Assembly: GCF_024139115.2 (NCBI RefSeq)
Contig: NC_085141.1
Coordinates: 216,479,783 to 216,543,782, forward strand
DNA length: 64,000 nucleotides
Reading direction: 5' to 3'
Origin: Armigeres subalbatus
Taxonomy: Eukaryota; Arthropoda; Insecta; Diptera; Culicidae
Within the stretch, counting starts at the first letter, position 1, and each line of letters begins with the position of its first letter. Shown here piece by piece: positions 43,958 to 55,508 of the stretch. Both the position numbers and the translations under genes were made by a program. The notes under the pieces were generated by a model. The model was not told the origin of the DNA, searched no databases, and saw nothing but the letters and a program-made list of their open reading frames with translations.

Positions 43958-45238
43958 ATGGAAAACCAAGTCAATTCTTCAATTAGTGGTAGTAGTGTAG
44001 GCGACAACCCCTTTCGCAAGAGGTGGGTTGTTCAGGTCTCCGCCTAGAAGGCCAGAGGCAATAGTCGGCAGCTCAGTGCGCAGCGCCAGCGTGGGTCACT
44101 TAACCATCTCCCAGGTTCCGCCGGTAGAGGTTATAGACGGCCCATGGCTTGTGAAGGCGATGAACCGCAAACGCGATGGGCTTTCGGCCTTCGAGGTGGC
44201 GACGGAACAGCTGGACGCCATCATCGACTTTGCGTCATCGAAGCATAATATCAGTAAGGAACTCAAGAGGAGCTTGCTGAAACTTCGAAAGTCGATGCTG
44301 GATGCCAAGCTGGAGAGGGAGGGTGTAAACCCGTGAAATCCGTGGAGTCGAGGTCTACCCAGACTGAGGTCCAAGGATTCGCGGACTCGGCCAAGGTCGA
44401 ATCGACCGAGGGCGTGCCAGCGAGGACAGTGGTGCCAAAATCTACCCAGACTGAGGCTCAAGTATTTGCGTGCACGTCGGGGGTGACTGCTCCAACGGAG
44501 CAGACACAAAAACGGGGGAGACAGTCTCCAGGGGATGAGCTCCCTGGGGGCCGCTCCAAAACGCGGAGGGTTACTACTCCGAACAAGAGTAGTGGGGCTG
44601 GGAAGCTTCAAGTGCCTGGAACCGGGGCACAAGCAATGGGACTGCAAAGGCCCTGACAGAAGCAATCTCTGAGGACGCTGCGGATTGGAGGGACATAAGG
44701 CACAATGCTGCACGAACCCTCTCAATTGTTTGATTTGTTCCAGCAAAGCTGTGAACAGCAAGCACCCCATGGAGGGTTCGATGTGCCCGGCGTTTAAGGG
44801 TGCTGCAAAATCACAGTGCAGGTAATGCAACTGGCTTGCTCGGCCTCGCCCGAGTGATTGGTGTGCGCTGGTTTAGAGGAAACGGCGGAACACGTGTTGT
44901 TCGTGTGCTCACGTTTTCGCGCAATGCGTGACCACATGCTTGCCACATGTGGTCTGGACACTACCCCGGACAACCTAGTTCGGAGGATGTGTAAAGATAA
45001 AGTTGGCTGGAACGCCGTTTTATCGGCTATCGCCCAAATCGTCTCGGAGCTACACAGAAGGTGGCGCGTGGACTCAAGGATGGCTAGTTCAGGCGCAAAA
45101 AAGAGGTGGTCTAAAGATCGGAGTCGGTTTCATGAGTCATACCGGAGGTCATGCCCTGTGGCCGAACTTGGTCTTTTTATCGAACAAGTGGCCGCGCGAA
45201 GAACAACATGGTATCGTCGCTTTCGCGGCGTGACGTGA
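43958..45238 (+). mobile_element. R1-like LINE: ORF1 joined to the ORF2 C-terminus
   Basis: ORF1 starts at ATG 43958 and continues in three frames to about 44822. It has a coiled region (LLKLRKSMLDAKLERE), STQTE repeats, and a zinc-knuckle region HKAQCCTNPLNCLICSSK ... MCPAF. A few codons after the probable ORF2 start (44826) the sequence jumps to the ORF2 tail LVCAGLEETAEHVLFVC ... TTWYRRFRGVT, ending at 45238. Endonuclease and RT are absent, an internal deletion of several kb relative to a full R1-type element. No 3' untranslated region is seen; a different LINE begins at once. Confidence 0.7.
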
Positions 45239-47825
45239 AGAACACGTCTTATGAATGTCTTGATAAAGCCTATGGAGAGTGCCCAAAGAATGAGGTGAAA
45301 AGTATTATCGGAGACGCTAACGCTCAGATCGGTAGAGAGGACTTTTTCCGTCCCATAATTGGTAGGGAGAGCCTTCACTTCGCTACCAATGACAACGGCC
45401 TACGGCTAGTCAATTTCGCTGCTGCCAGAGGGATGGCCATCAATAGCACCTACCTTGCATGAAAGAATATCCGAAAGCACACCTGGAGACACCCAAATGG
45501 TAAAACTTGCAACCAGATAGACCATGTTCTGGAGGATGGGCGTCATTTCTCGGATGTTATCGATGTGCGGACCAGGCATTGAAAAAAATCAAATCATGAG
45601 TAAAAATCGGCTAAATTCATGCCAACTTGATGCTCTCCTGCGGTCTAATCGCTGATGCTTTCTAGATCGTTCAAATTTGGCGTTCGTTTATTAATGTTTG
45701 AAGATCTTCATCGCTCACCAATGGGAGACAACTGAGCGAGGCAAATCACTTGGTAACCTAACAATGAGTGTTGTTACCACACGCTGTTAGAAAAATCTTT
45801 TCCGACATTTGGAAAATCAAGTCCGCTATGAGAATGGAACTCGGATACACTGTATGGGAGGCTTTGATACTTTCTCTCTTCCATCCCAGCAACTTCAAAG
45901 CAAAGTGAATAAAGCAGAACACCTAATGTGTTTTGGGTTTATTCTAGTAGAGCAAGCGTAACACAAATGCTCCAGTCGTAGCTTCCCTGGATACCATACC
46001 AAGTTTGGCTTGGCGAACTATGTTGCTCCTTGTTTACGCAGCAACGATCGCTCATAATCTTTGTTTGGTATACATCTGAGCAAAGCTGTTCACTCACTGG
46101 CATTGGATGCTATGATTGAATTAGATCAATGTTCGTCCGCTTCACTCACGCTTTCAAAGCCTAGTGCGGACATTCAGAGGTCCGAACATTGACTCTGATC
46201 ACTACCTCGTTGTCAGTAAAATTCGATCACGGTTGTCAACTGTACCAAACGAAAAATCACAGCGAACGATGCGTTACAATATCCAGCGATTGTCGGCGGA
46301 AGGAGTATCGGCTGAATACCGCCAGAAGCTCAACGAACGGATAAGTGCAATCAACGTTAGCGACAACATCAACGATCTATGGGAGTCGATCCATGGAGCG
46401 GTGAGCACAACAGCACGAGAAGTGGTAGGCACTGCACAGAGGCGACCCAGGACCGATTGGTTCGATGTGGAGTGTCAGAGAGTGACAGACGAGAAGAACG
46501 TTTCCAGAACCCGGATGTTGGTGTCGGGTACCCGATCGAATGGAGATCGGTACAAGGAAACAAGAATCGGTACAAGAACAAGTGATTAGCGAGGCGCAGG
46601 AAAAATGTAGCAAAACGATATGTGGAGGTTCTATGAGTCTGTCAATGGCGTGCGGAGAAAAACAGCGCCATCTCCCGTCATGTGCAACGACCAACAAGGG
46701 AATTTGCTGACAGATAAAACCGAAGTGGCTGCCAGGTGGAAGCAACACTTCGAGACTTTGTTGAACAGTGGAAGTGACAGTGCATCGGTGAACAGAATAA
46801 AATAATATTAGCGACGATGGACAAGCTGTGGAGTCGCCTACACTATATGAGGTTAAAAAAGCTGTTAAAGAGCTGAAAAACAATGAGGGTGATGCACTCT
46901 CGAATCTACTGTTCAATATAGCGCTCGAGCTAGCGATTAGGAGAGCTGGTGTGCAAAGAAGCGGTACCATTATCACAAGATCGAATATGCTCCTGGGATT
47001 TGCGGACGATATCGATATTATCGGGATTGATCGCCGTTCCGTGGAAGAGGCTTTTGTGCCTTTTAGGAGAGAGAGACAGCGAGGATTGGACTCACGATCA
47101 ATACCAGCAAAATGAAGTACATGGTCGCTGGCAATCAACGTGTGTTCATTAGTGGTGGTGATAGCGAAATGGTGCTGGATGGGGAAACATTTGAAGTGTT
47201 AGAAGAATTTGTGTATCTTGGAACATTAATGACGTGCGATAATGATGTTACCCGCGAGGTGAAAAGGAGTATTGCAGCTGCAAATAGGATTTATTACGGA
47301 CTTCGTAATCAGCTTAAATCCCGTAGTCTGCAAACGAAACCAAACTCGCGCTGTATACTACTCTGATTCATCCGGTGGCTTTATACGGCCATGAAACATG
47401 GACGTTGAGGGAGGCTGATCGGAGAGCTTTCGGAGTGTTTGAGCGTAAGGTGCTGCGGACAATACTCGGCGGTAAACAAGAGAACGGTATCTGGCGGCGT
47501 CGCATGAATCACGAGTTGTACCAGGTGTATAAAGGGCTGGATATTATTAAGCTTATTCAACACGGCAGCCTACGGTGGGCCGGTCACGTTGTTTGTATGC
47601 CGGAAGAACGTCAACCGAAGATAATATTTAGTAGAGAACCCGGAATAGGCCGTAGGCTTCGTGGAAGGGCGCGTACACGTTGTCTTTTTACAGTTGAATA
47701 GGAACTGTGGGCGCTCAATGTTCAAGGCGACTGAAAGCAATTGGCCCAGGATCGAGTCTAGTGCAGAAGGATACTTCATTCGGCGCAGGTTCGTCGAAGA
47801 GCTGTAGCCCATCAAGTATCAAGTT
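45239..47825 (+). mobile_element. RTE-like LINE, internally deleted, carrying a hAT MITE
   Basis: The endonuclease is preserved from ECLDKAYGECPKN and GDANAQIG (about 45310) to RHFSDVIDVR, interrupted by the hAT MITE, and continues FRGPNIDSDHYLVVSKI (46170 on). TDWFDVECQR, WRFYESVNGVRRKTAPSP and KAVKELKNN follow. The RT core is missing; the frame resumes GDALSNLLFN, then LGFADDIDIIG (about 46990), EEFVYLGTLMTCDNDVTREV, YGHETWTLRE, MNHELYQVY and LRWAGHVVCMPE, decaying near 47825. Several frameshifts. It is 5'-truncated and abuts the R1-like derivative. Confidence 0.75.
45573..46163. mobile_element. 591-bp hAT-type MITE in a LINE endonuclease
   Basis: The 8-mer gtgcggac is at 45565-45572 and 46164-46171. 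Ends caggcattgaaa and tttcaaagccta are inverted at 10 of 12 positions. Removing the insert and one duplicate restores the endonuclease order DVIDVR then TFRGPN. No transposase frame. Confidence 0.85.
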
Positions 47826-47845
47826 AGTATGAAAGATTCAGTTCG

Positions 47846-47960
47846 AAAAATGTATTGGAGGTAGCAACTTCCTTCGGTGGGATTTGAACCCACGACTCCA
47901 GTATGCTAGACAGGTATTTCTCCTACTTAGCTCCGTTATCCTCCGCAGCTTAGCAAGTAC
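47846..47960 (-). mobile_element. tRNA-derived SINE-2 fragment
   Basis: Plus-strand words atgtattggaggtagcaact, cggtgggatttgaacccacg and ccagtatgctagacagg are the complement of the SINE-2 B-box, anticodon and body order. The copy lacks its tail. Confidence 0.6.
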
Positions 47961-48198
47961 TAATGAGCCCAAATTCCCAAACCTAGAGCGCGAATCCTTT
48001 GAAAATCGATAACAGTGATAATTTGACTTTTTATCACTTGGATCTCTACGAGTTTTAAAGCTTTCAATAAGGGTGCGTATTTGAAATGATGGAAAATGGC
48101 ATCCATTCAACAGTTTTGCCAAGTTTTGTATTTGTATCATGTTACTGTGCATTGTTCTCCAAGTTCTGTGCCAAGTTATCCTAAATCGAATAGAAATA

Positions 48199-48344
48199 GG
48201 GGAACTGTCTCGATCTTCATTCATCTCATCGCGAACAAAGTTGGCAAAAAAAGCAACGAATTTGTTGCCATATTTCTTTGTTTAGCAGTACGATGGAACA
48301 TATTAGTGAACATATTAGTGAGATGGAGATAGGAACATTTCCCC
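48199..48344. mobile_element. TA-flanked MITE, same family as 19681-19896
   Basis: It begins ggggaactgtctcgatcttc and ends gagatggagataggaacatt then tcccc, with TA on both sides. It is shorter than the 19681 copy and non-coding. Confidence 0.65.
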
Positions 48345-48346
48345 TA

Positions 48347-50740
48347 TATGTACAATCATGAAAAAACATACACTATCTAAAATTGTTAAGCTATGCAATA
48401 GATAATCTTCAGAACAATAAATATTATCGCGAAAATGATCACCCATAAAAGAGGAAGACGGATTTGAGACTTAATTGGTCAGGGTGCTATGAAACCGCAC
48501 CAATAATCTTTTTGACTAACATGCGATAGTTTGTTCGAAAAGGAAATATATTCATATTAATTTATGCATAAATTTGCTGTACGATATCGTGAAATGAAAT
48601 TATACTTTATTAAATTTAATCATTATAAGCGTCACATTCTCAAGTAAAAAGCGAAACAAGCTTTTGAAGACAGTGATTTACTTTACAAGTACGCTGTATC
48701 ATACCCATCCAGTTTTTGACGCTAACAAGCCCTAATGTGACTCAGACCTAAAAATTGGTTATCTTTTAATTGCGAGAAATCACCACATGCTGCAGGTCCG
48801 TCGACAATTCGAACCATTTCAAGACGTCAACGACGATAAAAGTGTCCATCAGCATCACTCACCTCTACGCCGATGTGTCTCATTTTTCCCGTCTCGATGG
48901 TTGGTATCGCCGCGGTCCGGTACGGTAAAATAATCCGGTTGCGATCCGATCGCTCGATATGATTTATGTCAAGCTTCGTAGTTCTTTTCGCTTCTTATTT
49001 TTTCACAGCCTGTGGGCTTTTCAATCACTAGCACCTTTAGTCGATGGATGGCAGATGTTAACCAGCAGTACCGCACACGGGATCTAATTGAAGCTTCTTT
49101 TATTTTTCAGCAACTGTTTTGTGGGGTAAAAGCGAGGTTTAGGGCATGTGCACTCGTTTCAAGCAATAAGGGTCATCAATTGATAAAATGGAGTTGATTT
49201 ACAGTTCTGACATCAAGAAAAAATCCTGATAAAAACTTCGGGCCAAAAAAGACAAAGCTTATTGCCATGAGCAAAAACTTGATGTTTTTATGCTAACTGA
49301 ATCGCTAAAACTGTTACTTTATTTGAGTCATTTTTCACCACGAATAATTTGTTCAAAGGTGACCACAAAGAATTTCTCCCATCTAAGAGATTTTCCAATG
49401 AACATTAATTTCTTTTTATTTGATAGTACATATTAAGTAAAATTTAATTTAACAGCAAGTTTTACTAACCGTGAACAATCTCACGGTGCGTTTATCTTTT
49501 TGGTAGTCTTTTATGTCCATTTACTAGAAGAAACAACGAAGATGTAGTTAGTGTTTTCGTGATGATGAAGTCACCAATTCATAATTAGATCAAAATTTGT
49601 GCACCCACCCTAAACACGATCAGTATCACACTTTTATTTGAGTTGAAGTCACTTGATTGGATTCTTCTCTGTTTTCTCTTTTGGTTTGCTATTCGACTCA
49701 GTTCTGCCAATGTGCCACCAGTAAGCTAATGGAGCCTAATTTACTGTAACTATAATTCTAGGACATTTACCAGTCAGCAACACAAGCACTCGGTGCGATG
49801 ATGAATAGCTTTCTTCCCCAATTTGATCGAGGCACGATAATTAGAGCCCACTTGAAAATCTCTTCAACAACACTCACTTCCTGATCTGTCTTTGCGAAGT
49901 TTCTAAAGCCTGAATACCTCGACTGCACCCTTTTTTCACTCCAATCACTTCGACTTGTCACTATTCGACTTTCAGGTGCTACAATGCTGTTCTCCGCGGG
50001 CCTCTGCTTCCAATGAACGAAACGAACAATTAAGGTGAGTTTTATTTTCTTTTATTTCCGGCCACGGACCCCTCTAGTATTGATCCCCAAGCAAAATGCC
50101 TCTACATGCAGGGTACGCACAGGTGTTCCAAAGCGCCGGCGAAGCGTTTCCTATGCTATAATTCACCGTTCCAAAACTAAACACATCGGGTCAACTAGAC
50201 TGAAAGTTAAACCGTCGAAACTGAGCACATCACGCACGGCTGACACCGAGAGGGACCGACAATACCATTCCACTACATCCAACAGCTCAATGGATACTGA
50301 ACTCAATGTTGAGCGGTGGCCAACGTTGGACAAAAGAGCAGCGTAATGTCTGCAATATTTTAGTTGCTGCTTGGAATGGACAGATCATTGCGGATTGAGG
50401 CGAGCAGTGGCGCAGCGCAGTACTACAATACTCTCGCGCACTCTGTTAACCGCATAGCCAATTTTGGAGAGTGATAACAAAACAAAAGCTTCTCTTGTAT
50501 AGATGATTATATGAAATTATAGAGAGAAAAGCTTCGCAAGAGAAAATTGGAAAAGTAAAAACTGTCATCGGCCCCACCGAATCAAACCCATTCGAATCAA
50601 CTTTATTTGAATTCCGCTGCAATAATTATGAAAAAGATTCGGTTTCTTTTATTCTTAAACGACAGTTATCACAAGTCACAAGTATGTTTTGCATTGCTTA
50701 GGTGTCACGCTATTTTAACGTTTTGTAAACCCGAGAATAT
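48347..50740. other. Low-copy-looking region with a candidate exon edge
   Basis: About 2.4 kb with few repeat signs. A strong donor-like sequence aattaag|gtgagt lies at about 50030-50040. A 103-codon frame (50035-50346) with Arg/Ser/Thr-rich sequence and a WPTLDKRAA end overlaps it, but no domain is recognisable. The donor could mark a 5' exon of a gene lying further right or a chance match. No confirmed gene. Confidence 0.3.
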
Positions 50741-50945
50741 TAGGGGCCTATATTAACCTTGCGATAATATGCGCGGCTACAAAGCAACACCATAATGAAG
50801 GGTGGATTTGTTAGGTCTAGCAAATTTGCGGGTTGGACATCTTTGTTCTTAAATATGATATACAAAAGCAAAAATAGTAAGTTGGCTTAGAAATCTCGCA
50901 GTTATTGCAGAAGTGCTTGATAAATACTAATCGGCGAACAGCAAG
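50741..50945 (+). mobile_element. Feilai SINE, old diverged copy
   Basis: Starts aggggcctatattaacctt, keeps gcgcggctacaaagcaa, and later aagttggcttagaaatctcg and cagttattgcagaagtgctt in Feilai order; the B box is degraded. Confidence 0.6.
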
Positions 50946-51116
50946 GTCTCATTGGGGGTAACGTAACGTAACGTTAAGCGAACCCAAACAGCCACAATCA
51001 ACCGTGGCTAATGTTGCTATGAAACATTTGGTAGTAGCGGATTGAAAACCGCTGGAAATTTAAGAGCATACGCGGGAAAATCGAAAAATCAGTATGGGTA
51101 TTAAAATATTTATCTA

Positions 51117-51292
51117 GGGGGAATGACGGCTTTGGCAGGTTTTGTTCTATTATTGTCAGGGTTTTTTTTGACTGATTATGCTCAAATTTGGCCTAAACAT
51201 TATTTGCATATCAAAGAATATTGTGGAAAAATTTCATAAAATTCAGTCGATAAAAACCCCCCTGCCTTATTCAGCCTTATGATCAATCCCCC
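51117..51292. mobile_element. Hairpin MITE, ggcaggttttgttctattat family, copy 2
   Basis: Starts gggggaatgacggctttggc and ends gatcaatcccccc-like sequence, with TA at 51115-51116 and 51293-51294. The right arm is degraded compared with the copy at 20680-20870. Confidence 0.7.
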
Positions 51293-51463
51293 TAAAAGTG
51301 AGATGATTTTTTTTTCACTTTAAAAAAAGAAAGGTGTATGTGTTCTCGAGAGTTGTAGCAAAAGTTCTCCTGAAAAACTTTGTCGAAGACACCAAGTTCG
51401 TAATTTTATTGCATTTTATGCCAACAAGTTTTGAACATGTTCGATGTATAAGTATAAGCATTA

Positions 51464-52675
51464 GAGTGGGGCATCATAGTCATTTTTTCAAATCAATGGC
51501 TTTTCGATACCATTCGGGGTCCCAAACAACTGTGCAAAATTTGAGCCCGATTGGTTGCTTCCTCGCTTTCCGCATCGCGTTTGAAGCTTGTATGAAAATT
51601 AGTATGGGAAAACGTACCTTTTTGCATGTTTACTTCTAGAGGTTTCAGTTCATCGTAAACCAACTGGAACATTGTGTTAAAGTATAACCCGAAGGATGCC
51701 GAAAAACTTTGCTGAAGAAGGTACGTTGCTAGAATGTCCACAAAAAAGTTATAACCCTTGGAAGATTGCATGTTCAAGCCATATGCAAAAAATCGATTAT
51801 TCTGCCAGCACTGCCGAGCTACATGGAGCAAAAATTCAACTGAATGTTATTTCGAAATCATTCATCTTATAGGGCTGGGATGCTAATTGGAGTTATTCGG
51901 AATCATTTCTCAACGTTTATATCGGGTCAAGAATAAAGAAGAGTTTTGCCCATAAACAACCATATATAGCCTGGTAGTGCTGGCAGAAACATAGACGAGC
52001 TCGGTGGTCTAGTGGCTACCGCTTATGCCTTATAAGCAGGAGAACGTGGGTTCAATTCCAGGCTCGCCCCTTTCCTACTTTGTATTTCTATCATAGTTCT
52101 TTCTGTGTTTCACGTTCTACCAAAACGATACCTACTGTTATAACCTTCCACACTAACAATTCCAAAACCTCCCGTGGCACCTATGAAAGGCCGTAGAGTT
52201 CTCTGCATCTTTCTTAAGTAGGTGTCCAACTAACCATCCTTCCCCTTCCTCAGCATTCGCAAGGACGTGGCCAGGACAGATCTCGACTATTGGAGAGTGC
52301 ATTACTTCCATCTAAGAGATAGTGATTAGTCCCAAATCAATATCTGTGGTAACGGATGAAAGTGGTGCTACTCTCATACAATAGTCTTGGCTTGTACCAC
52401 CTACGAATTTGTGCGAATTGCTCAATGCTAATGCTAATGCTAATGCTAATGGTAGTGCTGGCAGAAACATTGATTTCTTCCATATGGTTCGAATAATTAA
52501 TCTTCGAAGCGTAATAACATTTTTTGTAGACGTTCCAGCAACGTACCTTCTTCAGCAAAGTGTTTTGGCATCTTTCAGACTATATGCTAACGAAATGAGT
52601 CACGTGACGATAAATTGAATTGATCTCACTTTATTGGATGAAGTTTACGTGTTTCCATACAACTGCGCCCCACTC
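51464..52675. mobile_element. TA-flanked foldback element carrying a SINE
   Basis: The ends gagtggggc and gccccactc are inverted with TA outside (51462-51463 and 52676-52677). Internal arms such as aactttgctgaagaaggtac and its counterpart near 52540-52560 are inverted. The SINE at 51993-52450 and its duplicated target sit inside. Without the SINE the element would be about 730 bp. Non-coding. Confidence 0.7.
51993..52450 (+). mobile_element. tRNA-derived SINE-1 with (TGCTAA)n tail and 20-bp target duplication
   Basis: The 20-mers at 51973-51992 and 52451-52470 (ggtagtgctggcagaaacat) are identical. The head is tRNA-like: ggtggtctagtggcta (A box), a cttataa anticodon loop giving UAU (Ile-like), and gggttcaattcc (B box). 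The body contains ccttccccttcctcagcatt and aaggacgtggccagg, and the tail is tgctaatgctaatgctaat. A second copy is at 52875-53313. Confidence 0.88.
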
Positions 52676-52874
52676 TAATAAGCATACAATTGTATGGAGA
52701 CGCATGGCGCATTGGTTCATCAACTCCCTATGGTGGGTGATTGATTTCTACCTTGCAAAGTAGGAAATGGTTTTTGATGAAACATTACTTACATTCGCTT
52801 ACAACTCAACTTGTTATGCGTATGAGATTGACTGCCACAATTTGCCCGGTGTCAAGTAGCAGTTAAATCAAATA

Positions 52875-53313
52875 TTAGCATTGAGCATTTCGCACAAATT
52901 CGTAGGTGGTACAAGCCAAGACTATTGTATGAGAGTAGCATCACTTTCATCCGTTACCACAGATACATATTGATTTGGGACTAATCACTATCTCTTAGTT
53001 GGAAGTAATGCACTCTCCAATAGTCGAGATCTGTCCTGGCCACGTCCTTGCGAATGCTGAGGAAGGGGAAGGATGGTTAGTTGGACACCTACTTAGGAAA
53101 GATGCAGAGAACTCTACGAACCTCTCATAGATGCTACGGGAGGTTTTTGGGATTGTTTGGGAGGTTATAACAGTAGGAATCGTTTGGTAGAACGTGAAAC
53201 ACAGAAAGAACTAAGATAGAAATACAAAGTAGGAAAGGGACGAGCCTGGAATTAAACCCACGACCTCCTGCTTATAAGGCAGAAGCGGTAGCCACTAGAC
53301 CACCGAGCTCGTC
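52875..53313 (-). mobile_element. tRNA-derived SINE-1, second copy, inverted, 20-bp target duplication
   Basis: The 20-mers agtagcagttaaatcaaata at 52855-52874 and 53314-53333 flank it. It is ~90% like the copy at 51993-52450 by eye but on the other strand, with a single-unit tail (ttagcatt). The tRNA-like head has a fuller anticodon stem (ttctgc ... gcagga) than copy 1. Confidence 0.88.
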
Positions 53314-53344
53314 AGTAGCAGTTAAATCAAATATAATTAAAAAA

Positions 53345-53395
53345 TCCAACGAGACGAGCCAGCCTCGGGCTGAAAGTCTTGGTAAAAAAGACAAA
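53345..53395 (+). repeat. Retroposon 3' module (GACGAGCCAGCC)
   Basis: Reads cgagacgagccagcctcggg, then ctgaaagtcttgg and aaaaaagacaaa. It is the complement of the module at 34349-34400. What element it ends is not visible; the next 100 bases are unassigned. Confidence 0.45.
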
Positions 53396-53662
53396 AAAAA
53401 ATCCAATAAAACTGTTATAACGACCACCTCGACTGGAAACGAGCAAACCATGCAAAATGTCATACGAAAAAGCTGTCGAAAGGAGATGCGCAATGAGGCC
53501 TCTAATTTTTTTGCTGGCTTTTTGCTTTTTTCCTATCTGGTTCTCTGTTGAATATTGTTTTCGCTATTCTTGCTTCCGACATTCGCACTAACTGACCAGC
53601 CCACTGAAGTCTGCCGTATTTTATACGATTCACAATATTTTCTTCTTTGTATACTTGATACA

Positions 53663-54093
53663 CTGCCCATGATCGCATATTTGTAACAATCGACAAAAGT
53701 AGGCATGAGAGAAATGGAAGGATAATTTTGTGATACGCATAGGTATGGAAATCCCAATAACTTTCTAAAAACTGCCAAAAATTATATAAAAACTTTTTCC
53801 ATTCGAATTCTTCGGTAGCAACATTGACATTACTTGATATTTGAGTACGAATTTATTGCGTTAATTTTTGTTCGATACACAAGGCATACAGACGACAAAA
53901 TTCTCCAGTGTTACAGTTATGCGGTCATTTTGTTCAATGTTACAAAACAACTTGGTAGTTTTTTCAAGTTTTTCAGAACAAACCTCCTGATTTCATCTGG
54001 CCTGCTTAAAGATCTAACAATTTTGGGACGATTTATAAGATAAACTCAAAATCGAAAAAAATGCAAATGTTACAAGTATGCGATCATGGGCAG
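53663..54093. mobile_element. 431-bp inverted-terminus element with TACA duplication
   Basis: Termini beginning ctgcccatgatcgcata and ending tatgcgatcatgggcag are inverted over about 26 bp. The 4-mer taca lies at 53659-53662 and 54094-54097. It interrupts the LINE between MNHDLY and QVYKE. No useful frame. The superfamily for a 4-bp (or TA-containing) target is not certain. Confidence 0.75.
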
Positions 54094-54229
54094 TACAGAT
54101 CATGATTCATGCGTCTGAGCCACACACCATTTCCAAGTTTCACTCCCAGTATTGTACGCAGCACTTTTCGCTCGAAAACCCCAAAAGCTCTCCGGTCGGC
54201 CTTTTTAACGTCTTGGATTGGGTCTTGTA

Positions 54230-55111
54230 CAGGAGTTGTTCCGGGTTTTCCGAGGATATGTTAAAAATGTATTTTTTCTTCTGCTTGTCGTTTTATCTGA
54301 CGTTCATTGCCATCATGTTTTATACTCTCCCTGGAAACTAGAACTAATAAGCTGACCAATGCTGGCTGCAGATCGAAAATTCGTTTAGTATACGCAAAGA
54401 TATGGCCATTTTCGTAAAATAGGTACGGGATTGGACATACACCCTGAACAAATGTCACTTTCGCAGAACACCCGGAACCTGTTACAAATTGGCCAGAGAG
54501 TCTTACAGTCACCATAATGTATCTTTAATAAAGTTCCTATATTCATAGTCTTGGGAAAACATGAATTTTGACACCCATATATGCATAGTTCCAGATGGTG
54601 CCAAAACCGGCCCCTCCTGGAAGGCCCTTGGAACCTGCTATAAGGGTGGCAGTGGACACTATCATTCTGGAAATGTTTCTGTAATCATCGTCTCGCAAAG
54701 CCATGAACATAGATACACATATTTGCATTATTCCGATCTGTTATCATTTCATCATGTTCCCGGAACCGTTTTTACGGAAATGGCCATATCTCTGCGTAGT
54801 TTTGATGGATTCTCGATCAACAGCAACCATTGGCCGCCATATTAGTTCTAGTTTTTGGAGAAAGCATAAAACATGATGAAAGTAAACGTCACATGAAATG
54901 ACAAGAAGTGGAAAAAATGCATTTTGAACATACCTTCGGAAAACCCGGAACTTCTACGGTGACCAATCTTAGATTTTACAAAGGGGCAGTATACTAGAAA
55001 AGCGGTTCTGATGGTCCTGATTTTATCAAAATCGGATTAGTGTACGCAAAGTTATGATGATTTGAATTTCGACATAATTTTACCTATCTCAACCTTTTTG
55101 TCTAACCCCTG
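54230..55111. mobile_element. 882-bp foldback element, TA-flanked
   Basis: The ends caggagttgttccggg and aacccctg are inverted at the outermost bases, with TA at 54228-54229 and 55112-55113. Internal arms (ctgacgttcattgccatcat region near 54300; counterpart near 54890) form a long foldback. It interrupts the LINE between FALY and KT. Non-coding. Confidence 0.75.
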
Positions 55112-55508
55112 TATAGAGCAAATTTCGTTTCCGTCTGCATGCTGCAGGGCCTAAGCTGGTTACGTAATCCGTAAACGGCCCTATTCGCAGCAGCAATACG
55201 TCTTTTCACTTCACGGGAAACGTCATTGTCACATGTAACAAGCGTTCCAAGATAAACAAATTCTTCAACAACTTCAAACACATCCCCATCAAGCACTACC
55301 TCAGCACCAACACCACTAGGTCTTCCTCTATTTCTACCTGCCACCATGTACTTTGTCTTAGAGTTAATGGTTAAGCTTATCCTCGCCGTCTCCCTCTTCA
55401 GTGGGACAAGTCTCCACTACTGCTCTGCGATCGATTCCAATAAGGTCGATGTCGTCCGCAAAGCCCAGGAGCATATGCGACCGTGTGATGATAGTGCCGT
55501 TGCTCTGC

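Larger units (their letters stand above)
53500..55508 (-). mobile_element. RTE-like LINE RT/C-terminus, cut by two transposons
   Basis: Reading leftwards from 55508: GTIITRSHMLLGFADDIDLIG, EVVEEFVYLGTLVTCDNDVS, GLRNQLRPCSMQTETKFALY. A TA-flanked insert (54230-55111) follows, then ADRRAFGVFERKVLRTIL and MNHDLY (to 54094). A TACA-flanked insert (53663-54093) is next, then VYQVYKEENIVNRIKYGRLQ and WAGQLVRM (to about 53510). The three pieces join in proper family order, so they are one LINE copy. The N-terminal half is absent. Confidence 0.78.

Noticed and set aside
44096..44830. 244-codon minus-strand frame
   Set aside because: It is antisense to the R1-like ORF1, whose sense frames carry recognisable motifs.
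46377..47138. 253-codon minus-strand frame
   Set aside because: It is antisense to the RTE-like LINE coding region and is interrupted in homologous copies.
52003..52075. Possible tRNA-Ile(UAU) gene
   Set aside because: Acceptor and anticodon stems have mismatches and the sequence continues into a SINE body with tail and target duplication; a second copy is identical in layout.
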